Shown: positions 45,349 to 54,008 of the stretch, in pieces
Numbering within the stretch: position 1 is the first letter of the stretch
How the letters are laid out: each line of letters starts with the position of its first letter
Origin: Faucicola sp048551375
GTDB lineage: Bacteria; Pseudomonadota; Gammaproteobacteria; Pseudomonadales; Moraxellaceae
Direction of reading: 5' to 3'
Assembly (NCBI RefSeq): GCF_048551375.1
Contig: NZ_JBLYZJ010000008.1
Coordinates: 87,757 to 151,756, forward strand
DNA: 64,000 nucleotides
Program-made: the position numbers and the translations under genes
Notes under the pieces: generated by a model
What the model was told of the DNA's origin: nothing
Databases searched by the model: none
What the model saw: the letters and a program-made list of their open reading frames with translations, nothing else

Positions 45349-45810
45349 ATGCAAGTACAAGTCAAAATTCTCAATCCAAAAATTGGACAACAAGCCGATT
45401 TTCCCCTACCCACTCGTGCCACGGATGGTTCGGCAGGTATCGACTTACGTGCCTGTATTGATGCCCCATTGACCATCAAAGCAGGCGAAAGCGTGTTGGT
45501 CGGCACTGGCTTGGCGATTTATATCGCTGACCCTGACTATGTGGGATTGATTATGCCTCGCTCTGGCTTGGGGCATAAACATGGCATTGTATTGGGCAAT
45601 TTGACAGGCGTGATTGATGCGGATTATCAAGGTGAATTGATGGTATCAGTGTGGAATCGTAGCCAAACTGACTATACACTTCAACCTGCGGAACGCATGG
45701 CACAATATTTGGTCGTACCTGTAATGCGTCCTACTTTTGAGGTGGTCGGTGAATTTTCGGATATCAGTGTGCGTGGGACTGGTGGTTTTGGTTCAAGTGG
45801 TACACATTAG
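45349..45810 (+). CDS. dut: Deoxyuridine 5'-triphosphate nucleotidohydrolase
   Basis: A 153-residue trimeric dUTPase that hydrolyses dUTP to dUMP, keeping uracil out of DNA and feeding dTMP synthesis. The five family motifs are present: DGSAGIDLRA, PRSGLGHKHGI, GNLTGVIDADYQGEL, PAERMAQYLV and the C-terminal RGTGGFGSSG, which closes over the substrate. Length is typical (~151). AGGA precedes the ATG. It heads the dut-algC-argB order known from Pseudomonas. Confidence 0.96.
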   Translation: MQVQVKILNPKIGQQADFPLPTRATDGSAGIDLRACIDAPLTIKAGESVLVGTGLAIYIADPDYVGLIMPRSGLGHKHGIVLGNLTGVIDADYQGELMVSVWNRSQTDYTLQPAERMAQYLVVPVMRPTFEVVGEFSDISVRGTGGFGSSGTH

Positions 45811-45926
45811 TAACACATTTTTGCCATATAAAGGTAACAATTTATAACAATGTTGTTATTTGATTTGTTTTTATAATGAAAGTCGTATTTGCCTTTGATT
45901 ATGATAAATTATAAGTTGTGATTGCC

Positions 45927-47540
45927 ATGTTTCCTACGTTTCTCCACCCTTTTTTACCACAAAAAAAACTCTTTAAGGCTTATGATATTCGTGGCGATGT
46001 CACGTTATTTACGGATGATTTTGTGTGGGCATTGGCTCGTAGTTTTGCCAAATTATTTGGTAATGCCAATAATGGTGATGTGGTAATTGGCTATGATGTG
46101 CGATTACACAGTGCTGGTATTGCCCAGTTTTTGGCGTATGCGTGCCATCAAGCAGGCTTGCAAGTGCATTGGCTTGGGCAAGTGACCACACCCATCATGG
46201 CATTTATGGCAAATGAATACACAGGCAATGGGCTAATGGTCACCGCCAGTCATTCCGAAAAACATATCAATGGTATCAAGTGGTTAGTCAATGGTGAATC
46301 ACCCAGTAGCCAAGATATTCAAGATTTATTCGAGTGCCTTGCTGATGAAGCGGTGATACTACCTGATGAGGCATTATTGGCAACCATCACCCACCACGCC
46401 AGCCAGCTCACCACCACGGATACTCAAGCTTATTTTACCCAATACCAATCCGCCATCTACCAAGCCATTGACACCATCAATCAACAACGCCAACCGCTCA
46501 CTCACCATAGCAATAGCCATGACTGCACCGTAGCCACCCCTCAGTTATTGGTGATTGATTGTATGAATGGGGCGACCAGTCACTATGCCAAAGGGCTATT
46601 TGAAGGATTGGGCTATACTTGTGTGATGCTTAATGAGCAAGCTGATGGCACATTCCCCAAAGGCAATCCAGACCCCACAGAAGTAGGACGGCTAGACGAA
46701 CTTTGCCAAGCCGTGCTTGATTATCAAGGGGACATGGGCTTGGCATTTGATGGCGATGGCGACCGTTTGATGGTGGTCAATCGCTTGGGGCAAGTGGTAT
46801 CACCCGACCACTTATTATATTTGCTTGCAAAAGTGGCATTAATGGAATTACCACCACAACATTTGGCTCACACGCCCATGCCGTTTTCAAATCACCAAAT
46901 CACTCCCTCGCTGTTACCCAAAGCTGAAGTGATTTTTGATGTCAAATGTTCCCACCATATTCCCAATCTCATTGGGCAACAGGGGGCGATTCCTGTGATG
47001 GAAAAAACAGGCAGTAGCCTCATGCGAAAATCCCTACAAAATAAATCTCGCTTTTCGGTATTTGCAGGCGAATTATCTGGGCATTTTTTATTTAATGACG
47101 GCTATTTTGTGTTACATGATGATGCCATGTATGCTGGCGTACGCTTGCTCAACTGGCTACAGTACCAACCCCAAGACTTGGTGACGCTACTTGAATCCTT
47201 ACCCCAAGGCGTGAGTACAGCGGACATGTATTTGGCGGTTGAAAATGCCGAGGCAGGGCAAAAAATCATCTCAAACATTGTATCCATCAGCAAACGCCCA
47301 TTTCGTGCCATCAAACGTAGCTTTGCCATCAAAAATATCAACACCATTGATGGGTTACGCTTGGATTTTGCCCACGGCTTTGGTATTGTACGCAAGTCAA
47401 ATACAGGTAATTTTTTGACGGTGCGGTTTTCGGCAAATACCCTAAAAGATTTACGCCAAATACAGGGGGTTTTTGTCGATTTATGCCGTTCGGTGGATAA
47501 AGAACTTGCCCAACAAGTAGCACAGATTCAGCCTGTTTAG
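45927..47540 (+). CDS. algC: Phosphomannomutase/phosphoglucomutase (AlgC-like)
   Basis: A 537-residue alpha-D-phosphohexomutase, longer than Pseudomonas AlgC (463). It interconverts hexose 6- and 1-phosphates for surface polysaccharides. The entry motif FKAYDIRGD, the metal loop FDGDGDRLM, the sugar loop GELSGHFLF and the phosphate-binding end RFSANTLKDL are present. The phosphoserine loop reads TASHSEKHINGIKW, where most relatives have TASHNP after the catalytic Ser-His. Extra residues lie around 150-200 and ~310-335. Start ATG 45927 is chosen; an upstream GTG 45918 is possible and neither has a clear ribosome site. Position between dut and argB supports algC. Confidence 0.85.
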   Translation: MFPTFLHPFLPQKKLFKAYDIRGDVTLFTDDFVWALARSFAKLFGNANNGDVVIGYDVRLHSAGIAQFLAYACHQAGLQVHWLGQVTTPIMAFMANEYTGNGLMVTASHSEKHINGIKWLVNGESPSSQDIQDLFECLADEAVILPDEALLATITHHASQLTTTDTQAYFTQYQSAIYQAIDTINQQRQPLTHHSNSHDCTVATPQLLVIDCMNGATSHYAKGLFEGLGYTCVMLNEQADGTFPKGNPDPTEVGRLDELCQAVLDYQGDMGLAFDGDGDRLMVVNRLGQVVSPDHLLYLLAKVALMELPPQHLAHTPMPFSNHQITPSLLPKAEVIFDVKCSHHIPNLIGQQGAIPVMEKTGSSLMRKSLQNKSRFSVFAGELSGHFLFNDGYFVLHDDAMYAGVRLLNWLQYQPQDLVTLLESLPQGVSTADMYLAVENAEAGQKIISNIVSISKRPFRAIKRSFAIKNINTIDGLRLDFAHGFGIVRKSNTGNFLTVRFSANTLKDLRQIQGVFVDLCRSVDKELAQQVAQIQPV

Positions 47541-47569
47541 ATATTTTACACGAATACCCAATGCAATAA

Positions 47570-47613
47570 ACATCGCAATGTGGGTGAAAGGCACTGCTTC
47601 GCAAGGCATACCC
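47570..47613. repeat. Palindromic repeat with GGCACTGCTTCG core (copy D2)
   Basis: GTGGGTGAAAGGCACTGCTT followed by CGCAAGGCATACCCA; GTGGGT and ACCCA are inverted. The core GCACTGCTTCG..AAGG is shared with 37359-37378 after hemB. It lies between algC and argB, next to copy A4. Confidence 0.6.
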
Positions 47614-47632
47614 AATATTTAAAATTTCAAAC

Positions 47633-47656
47633 AGGGCGTATTCAATACGCCCCTAC
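47633..47656. repeat. Dispersed GGGCGTA palindrome, copy A4
   Basis: AGGGCGTATTCAATACGCCC followed by CTAC. This is a near-perfect member of the family, between algC and argB. Confidence 0.8.
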
Positions 47657-47720
47657 GACTTTAATTTTCAAGTTTAGTCTCACCTATTATTGCTAACTCA
47701 ATTGAGAAAAAGGAATCCTC

Positions 47721-48620
47721 ATGGCACTTGACCTCGCACAAGCCCTACAAACCGCTGAAGTATTGACCGAAGCCCTACCCTATATCCAACGTTTTGAGGG
47801 CAAAGTGATGGTGGTCAAATACGGTGGTAATGCCATGACTGATCCTGAGCTTGAAAGTTCCTTTGCCCGTGATATCGTACTCCTTAAAGCGGTCGGTATC
47901 CATCCTGTCATTGTGCATGGCGGTGGGCCTCAAGTCGATAGCCTGCTCAAAGAACTGGGTCGCACCTCTGAACGTATTGATGGTATGCGAGTGACCGACA
48001 AAGCCACGATGGACGTGGTCGAGATGGTACTGGCTGGTAGTGTGAACAAGCACATTGTCAACCTTGTCAATAAACACGGCGGACACGCCATCGGACTGGC
48101 AGGCAGTGATGCCAATTTGATTGTGGCACGCAAATTGCCGATGAGCAAAGTCAATGAAAATGGTGATGTTGAAACCATTGATTTGGGGTTTGTGGGGGAT
48201 GTGGTCAAAGTCAACCGTGAAGTGATTGACTTAATGATTGATTCCAAGTTTATCCCTGTCATCGCACCGTTAGGGGTTGATAGCGAAGGCAATACTTACA
48301 ACATCAATGCCGATGTGGTCGCAGGTAAAGTCGCTGAATATATGGGGGCAGAAAAGCTAATTTTGCTCACCAACATCAAAGGCGTACTCGATAAACAAGG
48401 CAATGTTGCCACAGGCTTAACGCCCAAAAAAGTCGATGAAATGATTGCGGATGGCACGATTTCTGGCGGTATGATTCCCAAAATCAGCTATGCTCTAGAA
48501 GCGGTCAAAAATGGGGTCAAAAGTGCGGTTATCGTGGATGGGCGTGTGCCACATGCGACCTTACTTGAAGTCTTCACTGACCAAGGTGTTGGCACATTAA
48601 TTAGCCGTGAAATGGAATAA
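47721..48620 (+). CDS. argB: Acetylglutamate kinase
   Basis: A 299-residue amino-acid-kinase-family enzyme that phosphorylates N-acetylglutamate in arginine synthesis. Key segments are VVKYGGNAM (N-terminal Lys/Gly), VHGGGPQVD (acetylglutamate binding), GLAGSDANL and NINADVVAGKVAE. It is ~40 residues longer than E. coli ArgB, with the N-terminal helix (residues 1-25) that in Pseudomonas makes hexamers and allows arginine feedback inhibition. AGGA precedes the ATG. It ends the dut-algC-argB row. Confidence 0.95.
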   Translation: MALDLAQALQTAEVLTEALPYIQRFEGKVMVVKYGGNAMTDPELESSFARDIVLLKAVGIHPVIVHGGGPQVDSLLKELGRTSERIDGMRVTDKATMDVVEMVLAGSVNKHIVNLVNKHGGHAIGLAGSDANLIVARKLPMSKVNENGDVETIDLGFVGDVVKVNREVIDLMIDSKFIPVIAPLGVDSEGNTYNINADVVAGKVAEYMGAEKLILLTNIKGVLDKQGNVATGLTPKKVDEMIADGTISGGMIPKISYALEAVKNGVKSAVIVDGRVPHATLLEVFTDQGVGTLISREME

Positions 48621-48641
48621 TTGATATTTTGGTACTTATTG

Positions 48642-49721
48642 TTAATATATTTTACCAACAAAAATTCTCAATTTTTTGACAATCCGATATAAGATACTTA
48701 ACAACATCACCCAAAATAGCCATCGTTTGAGCCAACTGGGAAGCTGATAGTCATTTGCTTTTATGGTTGGCTTTATATCAAGGCTTGTTTGCCACGTTAA
48801 TAATGGATATGCCGTCTGATATTGGGCAAGTAATTGATACATGGCTTGATATTGCTGTTGACGATGGTATAACTGCTTTTCGATTGCATACCTATCTCGC
48901 AAGGTAATGATTTTTAATAAGTTACTTTTTGAATCACTGATGGTCAGTGCATAAATTTGCTCATAGTTCAGTGATTTCTCATCAATTGATTTATCAATCT
49001 CCTGTAATAACGCCTCATCTTGCCAAACTGCTGAATAATCCCCTGCATAATGTTGATTGAGATCCATGCTAAATTTTAGCAAGGTTTTGGTTTTATGTTG
49101 CAATTCATCATTAATATACAATGCTGATATTCTTAACTTAATCACTGCCTTAGCACTGGCGGATGGGCTGATAGTTGAGGCGTTCACCGCTTCTAATTCA
49201 GCCGTTTCGGTCAAGCGATAATTGAGCATGGTTTTGGTTTGGCGTGGCGTAATAGCGGATTTTTTGGCTTTTTTTGAAGCAGGGTGTGAGGCATTAGACG
49301 GATTTGCTTGCATCAGTTCATGTTGACATTGATATTTTTCGTACTTTTGTTTGGCAATTTTACATTGCTCTAACGTCACTTCCCACGCCAATTGATTATG
49401 AAATTCAGTCAGCCAAACTGTGACAATTTTCCCTGTATCATTACCCCTCACGGCAACGTAACAAAGCTCGTCTTTGGGGCTATAAAAAAGCAAGGATTGG
49501 CGATGCGTCCCCGGTTGTGTGCCAATATCAATCACACCACCATTGTCGAGCAAATGTGTGAGTTCAATGGCTGTCATTTGGGTACGTTCACGCAAACGTT
49601 TGACAGCGTGTTTGGATAAATAGCTAAAATGCCCGCCTGTCTTAGCGACTCGAAAAAGCTTATTTTCTCGCCGTTTCTGTTGAGCTTTATTTTTTGCTCG
49701 ATGTACCTGCCTTTTGCCCAT
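48642..49721 (-). CDS. Hypothetical protein: basic N-terminus, DUF4258-like region, C-terminal membrane anchor
   Basis: A 359-residue protein that I do not recognise overall. Residues 1-30 are strongly basic (KRQVHRAKNKAQQKRRENK). Residues ~32-115 (SKHAVKRLRERTQMTAIEL, then LLFYSPKDELCYVAVRG) look like the DUF4258/RelE-like fold by pattern only. A Ser/Ala/Lys linker follows (~145-195), then a second alpha/beta region. A hydrophobic helix near 326-345 is followed by a basic tail, so it may be tail-anchored. AGGTAG precedes ATG 49721. It converges on argB. Confidence 0.6.
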   Translation of the reverse strand: MGKRQVHRAKNKAQQKRRENKLFRVAKTGGHFSYLSKHAVKRLRERTQMTAIELTHLLDNGGVIDIGTQPGTHRQSLLFYSPKDELCYVAVRGNDTGKIVTVWLTEFHNQLAWEVTLEQCKIAKQKYEKYQCQHELMQANPSNASHPASKKAKKSAITPRQTKTMLNYRLTETAELEAVNASTISPSASAKAVIKLRISALYINDELQHKTKTLLKFSMDLNQHYAGDYSAVWQDEALLQEIDKSIDEKSLNYEQIYALTISDSKSNLLKIITLRDRYAIEKQLYHRQQQYQAMYQLLAQYQTAYPLLTWQTSLDIKPTIKANDYQLPSWLKRWLFWVMLLSILYRIVKKLRIFVGKIY

Positions 49722-50037
49722 GTGATGCTACCTGCCAACAATGCTGTATCAAATTTTTGTCAATTATTTTACTTGTTATAACACAAATTTTCATAATATT
49801 TATATACTTTTTTTTAAATTTGGCGTAAGACAAGAAAATTGTAACCAATTATGACAATGATAGAAAAGTTCATAAAATAAACCAATTAACAACCACAAAA
49901 CCGCCCATTTTTCCAGTTAAATAACCAAAAGTTATATTATGTCAAAAAATATTTTCACAGTTTTTGTGTAAAGTATTGTTATAGTATCCTAACTTATTTG
50001 TTAAAGTTCAAACTGATGTCACATTTTGGAGTGAGCC
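49722..50037. other. AT-rich divergent gap before the ABC transporter genes
   Basis: About 316 bases with no gene. It contains the promoters of the unknown protein and the ABC transporter unit. TATAGT at 49980-49985 could be a -10 for the latter, but no well-spaced -35 is seen. Confidence 0.35.
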
Positions 50038-51111
50038 ATGTTTAACCCAAACCGTTTTCATACCCAATCATTAACCAAAGCCTTGATGTTAGGTGGTTTT
50101 TGCATGGCAACCTTGGTTGGTTGCAATCAATCCAATACCGCCAGTCAGTCTGCTCAAGGCAATGCCAGCACCCCTGCCCCTGCCAGTAACGCCACGGCAA
50201 CAGGTAATAAAACCTTGGCTATCACTGCCATTGTAGAGCATCCTGCCCTTGATGCGGTGCGTAAAGGCGTGCTGGATGAGCTAAACACCCAAGGCTATGC
50301 TGATGGCAAAAACCTGAAAGTCAATTTCCAATCGGCTCAAGGTAATACCGCCACCGCAGGACAAATCGCCAAGCAATTCGTGGCAGATAAACCTGATGCG
50401 ATTGTTGCCATCGCCACCCCATCCGCTCAGTCTGTGGTCGCTGCCACCACGAGTATTCCTGTGGTCTTCGCTGCCGTCACTGACCCTGTGGAAGCCAAAT
50501 TACTCAAATCATGGGACGCTTCTGGCACAAATGTGACTGGCGTGTCTGACCTACTACCACTTGACCCCCAAGTTGATTTGATGAAAAAAGTCGTGCCAAC
50601 CCTCAAAAATATCGGCTATGTGTATAGCCCTGGTGAGGTCAATTCGACTGTGGTACTAAAACAGCTAGAAGCCAAAGTAAAACCCATGGGTATCAACGTG
50701 GTGGCTGTTCCTGCCCAACGTAGCACCGATATTCCGCAAGCGGCTCGTAGCCTACAAGGTAAAGTGGATTTGATTTATACCTCGCTTGATAACAACGTGG
50801 TATCGGCTTATGAGTCATTGTACCAAGCTGCCAAAGAAATCAAAGTGCCATTGATTGCCTCGGACACGGACTCTGTGCCTCGTGGTGCGGTGGCGGCTTT
50901 GGGTATCAACTACGAAGAATTGGGACATGAAACAGGTAAAATCGTGGGTCGTATCCTAAAAGGTGAAACTGCAGGTAGCATCAAGCCTGCCACCATGCCA
51001 AAGTTGGATTTATACCTTAGCCCAAAACACGCTCAAGAAGTCGGTATTACCTTATCACCAGAATTAATCAGCCAAGCCAAACAAGTCGAACCACCTGCCA
51101 AAGCGAAATAA
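50038..51111 (+). CDS. ABC transporter substrate-binding lipoprotein (TrpX/YtrF-like family)
   Basis: A 357-residue lipoprotein with a lipobox ending LVGC and a Ser/Ala/Thr linker. The rest is the ABC_sub_bind family: IVEHPALDAVRKGVLDEL, AIATPSAQSVVAATTSIPVVFAAVTDP, GVSDLLPLDPQ and SDTDSVPRGAVAALGINYEELG. This family binds small molecules; tryptophan or other aromatic amino acids have been shown for some streptococcal members, but the ligand here is unknown. GGAG lies six bases before ATG 50038. It is the first of three genes. Confidence 0.88.
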   Translation: MFNPNRFHTQSLTKALMLGGFCMATLVGCNQSNTASQSAQGNASTPAPASNATATGNKTLAITAIVEHPALDAVRKGVLDELNTQGYADGKNLKVNFQSAQGNTATAGQIAKQFVADKPDAIVAIATPSAQSVVAATTSIPVVFAAVTDPVEAKLLKSWDASGTNVTGVSDLLPLDPQVDLMKKVVPTLKNIGYVYSPGEVNSTVVLKQLEAKVKPMGINVVAVPAQRSTDIPQAARSLQGKVDLIYTSLDNNVVSAYESLYQAAKEIKVPLIASDTDSVPRGAVAALGINYEELGHETGKIVGRILKGETAGSIKPATMPKLDLYLSPKHAQEVGITLSPELISQAKQVEPPAKAK

Positions 51112-51259
51112 GGCGATGGTATGTTACGTTTGATAGCGTATCGGCTATATTGTCAATGCCATAACCAAGCCCTGTTTGGGACTTGGTTTACCCTTACCCC
51201 TGACTGTCTATTGAATTAATAGGCAGTTTTTACTTTTATCTGATTTGTAGAAATTTGCT

Positions 51260-52162
51260 ATGTCATTACTTGCTCTATTTAGTGCCTTAGAAAGTGGTTT
51301 AATTTATGCACTGGTCGCCTTGGGCGTGTATATTTCGTTTCGTGTGTTGGACTTTCCAGACTTGACTGCTGATGGTAGCTTTCCTTTGGGCGGTGCGGTT
51401 GCTGGGATTTCTATCCTCGCAGGGTTCAACCCTTGGTTAGCCTGTATCTTTGGTATGTTGGCAGGGGCAATGGCAGGGGTCGTCACCGCTTGGCTTCATG
51501 TCAAACTCGGCATTTTACAACTATTATCCAGTATTTTGGTGATGGTTGCCCTCTACTCCATCAATCTACGTATTATGAAAGCCCCTAACTTGCCGTTATT
51601 GGGTGAGCCAAGTGTGTTTCAAGCCTTGGTCACGGACACCAATGGTTTTTGGATGCGATGCCTGATTATTGGGGCGGTGGTGATTGCAGGTAAGCTATTT
51701 TTGGATTGGTTTTTTAGCACCGAAACGGGACTTGCCATGCGTGCCACAGGCTCAAACTTGCGGATGTCACAGGCTCAAGGCATTAACACCTCCAAAAGCA
51801 TCGTACTGGGCATGGCGATTTCTAATGCCTTGATTGCATTGGCAGGGGCATTATTTGTCCAAACGCAAGGCGGTGCAGATATTTCTATCGGTGTGGGAAC
51901 GATTGTGATTGGTTTGGCAGCGGTGATTATTGGAGAAACCATTATCCCTAGCAAACGTATGTTATGGATTACCTTATCGGTGATTGTGGGGGCGATTTTA
52001 TATAAATTATTTATTCAAATTGCCTTATCAAGCGAGCTGTTACGCAGTATTGGCTTTGGCTCACAAGATTTGAATCTAATTACCGCTTTACTGGTCATTG
52101 TGGCGTTAATTTTGCCAAAAATGAAAGCCAAAGCCCTGCAACAAAGACACAAAAACGTCTAG
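51260..52162 (+). CDS. ABC transporter permease (TrpY-like)
   Basis: A 300-residue inner-membrane protein with eight or more helices of the BPD_transp_2 type (same superfamily as branched-chain amino-acid permeases). Landmarks are ALESGLIYALVALGVYISFRVLDFPDLTADGSF in pieces, ETGLAMRATGSNLRMSQAQG (the cytoplasmic coupling loop) and the GLAAVIIGE helix. It is 148 bases downstream of the receptor gene and 45 before the ATPase gene. Shine-Dalgarno is weak at ATG 51260. Confidence 0.88.
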   Translation: MSLLALFSALESGLIYALVALGVYISFRVLDFPDLTADGSFPLGGAVAGISILAGFNPWLACIFGMLAGAMAGVVTAWLHVKLGILQLLSSILVMVALYSINLRIMKAPNLPLLGEPSVFQALVTDTNGFWMRCLIIGAVVIAGKLFLDWFFSTETGLAMRATGSNLRMSQAQGINTSKSIVLGMAISNALIALAGALFVQTQGGADISIGVGTIVIGLAAVIIGETIIPSKRMLWITLSVIVGAILYKLFIQIALSSELLRSIGFGSQDLNLITALLVIVALILPKMKAKALQQRHKNV

Positions 52163-52207
52163 TGGCTAATCCCCCTATTTTGGTTTCTTTTAAAGGACAT
52201 TTCACTG

Positions 52208-53002
52208 ATGATGCAAGCTGACAATTTACGCCTAACCTTTAACCCTAACACCCCCATCGAAAACCCTGCCTTGCGTGGCATCAGCCTACGCATCGAAGAA
52301 GGGGAATTTGTGACCGTCATCGGCACGAATGGGGCAGGTAAATCCACCTTTCTCAACACCATCGCAGGCACATTGCGAGTGGACAGTGGCAAAATTTTAC
52401 TCAATGACATTGACGTGACCAAAAAATCAGCCCACCAACGCTCGCATTGGGTCGCAAGGGTGTTTCAAGACCCGATGGCTGGGACATGCGAAAGCCTAAC
52501 CATCGAAGAAAACATGGCTCTCGCCTATAAACGTGGCGAGTCACGCTTTTTAAGAGGGGCATTAAATGCCAAAAATCGTGAAATTTTTCGTGAAAAATTG
52601 GCGATTCTCAAACTCGGCTTAGAAAACCGTTTGACCGACCGAATGGGCTTATTATCTGGCGGACAACGTCAAGCCGTGAGCCTACTAATGGCAAGTTTGC
52701 AACCGTCCAAAATTTTGCTTCTTGACGAACATACCGCCGCCCTTGACCCAAAAACAGCGGCTTTTGTCTTAGAGCTAACCGATAAAATCGTTGCGGAAAA
52801 CAACCTCACCACCATGATGGTCACTCACTCCATGCAACAAGCCCTGCACCACGGTACACGCACCGTCATGCTTCACCAAGGGCAAGTCGTACTGGATGTG
52901 GCTGGGGAAGAACGTAAAGGCATGACCGTGCATGACTTACTGGATATGTTTGAAAAAACACGTGGCGAAGTGATTGAGGATGACAGCCTAATTTTGGGCT
53001 AA
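52208..53002 (+). CDS. ABC transporter ATP-binding protein (TrpZ-like)
   Basis: A 264-residue ATPase. Walker A is GTNGAGKSTFLN, Q-loop VFQDPMAGTCE, signature LLSGGQRQAVSLLMA, Walker B ILLLDEHTAALDP and H-loop MVTHSMQQALHHG. It drives the importer made with the preceding permease and receptor. Two ATGs are adjacent (52208, 52211), after AGGA. The stop is followed by palindrome A5. Confidence 0.92.
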   Translation: MMQADNLRLTFNPNTPIENPALRGISLRIEEGEFVTVIGTNGAGKSTFLNTIAGTLRVDSGKILLNDIDVTKKSAHQRSHWVARVFQDPMAGTCESLTIEENMALAYKRGESRFLRGALNAKNREIFREKLAILKLGLENRLTDRMGLLSGGQRQAVSLLMASLQPSKILLLDEHTAALDPKTAAFVLELTDKIVAENNLTTMMVTHSMQQALHHGTRTVMLHQGQVVLDVAGEERKGMTVHDLLDMFEKTRGEVIEDDSLILG

Positions 53003-53020
53003 TTGACAAAATTTAACGCA

Positions 53021-53042
53021 AGGGCGTAAGCTTTACGCCCCG
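53021..53042. repeat. Dispersed GGGCGTA palindrome, copy A5
   Basis: AGGGCGTAAGCTTTACGCCC then CG. The arms GGGCGTAAG and CTTTACGCCC are nearly perfect. It lies between the ABC ATPase gene and a small minus-strand gene. Confidence 0.75.
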
Positions 53043-53067
53043 ATAATTTTAATTTTTGGCTTCGGTA

Positions 53068-53223
53068 TTATTTGTGTTTTTTGACACTAATACGCACAGG
53101 AGTCATCTTTTTATCAGATTTGACAGGCGTGGTGGCATTGGGATAATAACCTTGAAAATTTTCTGGTATTTGATGAATCGCACCAACGACCAATGCACCA
53201 TTTGTAAGATTTAACGTATTCAT
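53068..53223 (-). CDS. Small protein, 51 residues
   Basis: MNTLNLTNGALVVGAIHQIP begins a 51-residue basic protein ending RISVKKHK. A perfect AAGGAG lies seven bases before ATG 53223, the main reason for the call. The hydrophobic stretch ALVVGAI is too short for a membrane helix. Its start MNTLNLTNGALVVG might recall bacteriocin-like leader peptides, but there is no double-Gly cleavage site and no export gene nearby. No family is recognised. Confidence 0.5.
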   Translation of the reverse strand: MNTLNLTNGALVVGAIHQIPENFQGYYPNATTPVKSDKKMTPVRISVKKHK

Positions 53224-53265
53224 TTGACTACTCCTTATGACAGGTTTATGAATATCGACATCCAT

Positions 53266-53660
53266 AAAGTAGCCATATTTGGTTAATTTTTATAATTTAA
53301 AAGTTTAATATTTTTAAATCACTGGTTGATAATTAGCCATTTTAAAGTAGATACTTAATTTTGAATATCATCTTTTTGTGACAATTTAATGAAAAAAAGC
53401 GGTATTTTTATTGTTTTTGTAAAAAATTTAGCCGATTTATCCAAAAAAATTACATTTCATCAACTTTTGCAACTGTTCACAATCTAATCAGTCAAAACTT
53501 TTTTCAGCATAATATTCGTCATCTTTTAACAAACATTTTGGTAAAAACAACAAATACCGCCCAAAATTAACACAAGCTATGTATTTTATTACACAAATTT
53601 TCGCCAAAATTCGCCATAATTTGCAGACAAAATCAATTTTATTAATTTGGAGGAAATATC
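53266..53660. other. AT-rich intergenic region
   Basis: About 395 bases with no credible gene, very AT-rich, with many T- and A-runs. CATAAT at 53615-53620 could be a -10 for the next gene. No repeat of the families described here was seen in it. Confidence 0.35.
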
Positions 53661-53996
53661 ATGGTCGATTTAAAATCGTTATTTACCAAGGCTATCGAAG
53701 ATAAAACCTTAAATGTGAATGAATATATTTTTATGCCTGAACGGGTCGATATGATGATAAAAGATGGTCGCCTAAGCTGTGTGTTAAACACCAATGGTAA
53801 GGTGGATTTTATTTATCACAAAAGTGGCATTACGGAAGTGCGGTCTGGCTTGCGGAAAAGCCCATTTACCTCGTTCCGTAATGAGTTGCATTATGGCGTA
53901 TATGATGATGTGGTGGATGAAGTGATTGAAGCAGTGGAAAAAATCGTCAGCAGTCAGTCAAAATACTTTAACTTTGCGTCTGATTCAGCGGTTTAA
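53661..53996 (+). CDS. Hypothetical small cytoplasmic protein
   Basis: A 111-residue protein, MVDLKSLFTKAIEDKTLNVN at the start, with a likely alpha/beta fold and a C-terminal helix (DDVVDEVIEAVEKIVSSQ). GGAGG stands eight bases before ATG 53661. No signal, membrane helix or cysteine pattern. It converges on radA with a 12-base gap. Not recognised. Confidence 0.65.
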   Translation: MVDLKSLFTKAIEDKTLNVNEYIFMPERVDMMIKDGRLSCVLNTNGKVDFIYHKSGITEVRSGLRKSPFTSFRNELHYGVYDDVVDEVIEAVEKIVSSQSKYFNFASDSAV

Positions 53997-54008
53997 TCTG
54001 ACAAATCA

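Noticed and set aside
48521..53844. AAGTGCGGT 9-mers like Pasteurellaceae uptake signals at 48521 and 53836
   Set aside because: Only two copies were noticed, both inside genes, which is no more than chance and codon use would give.
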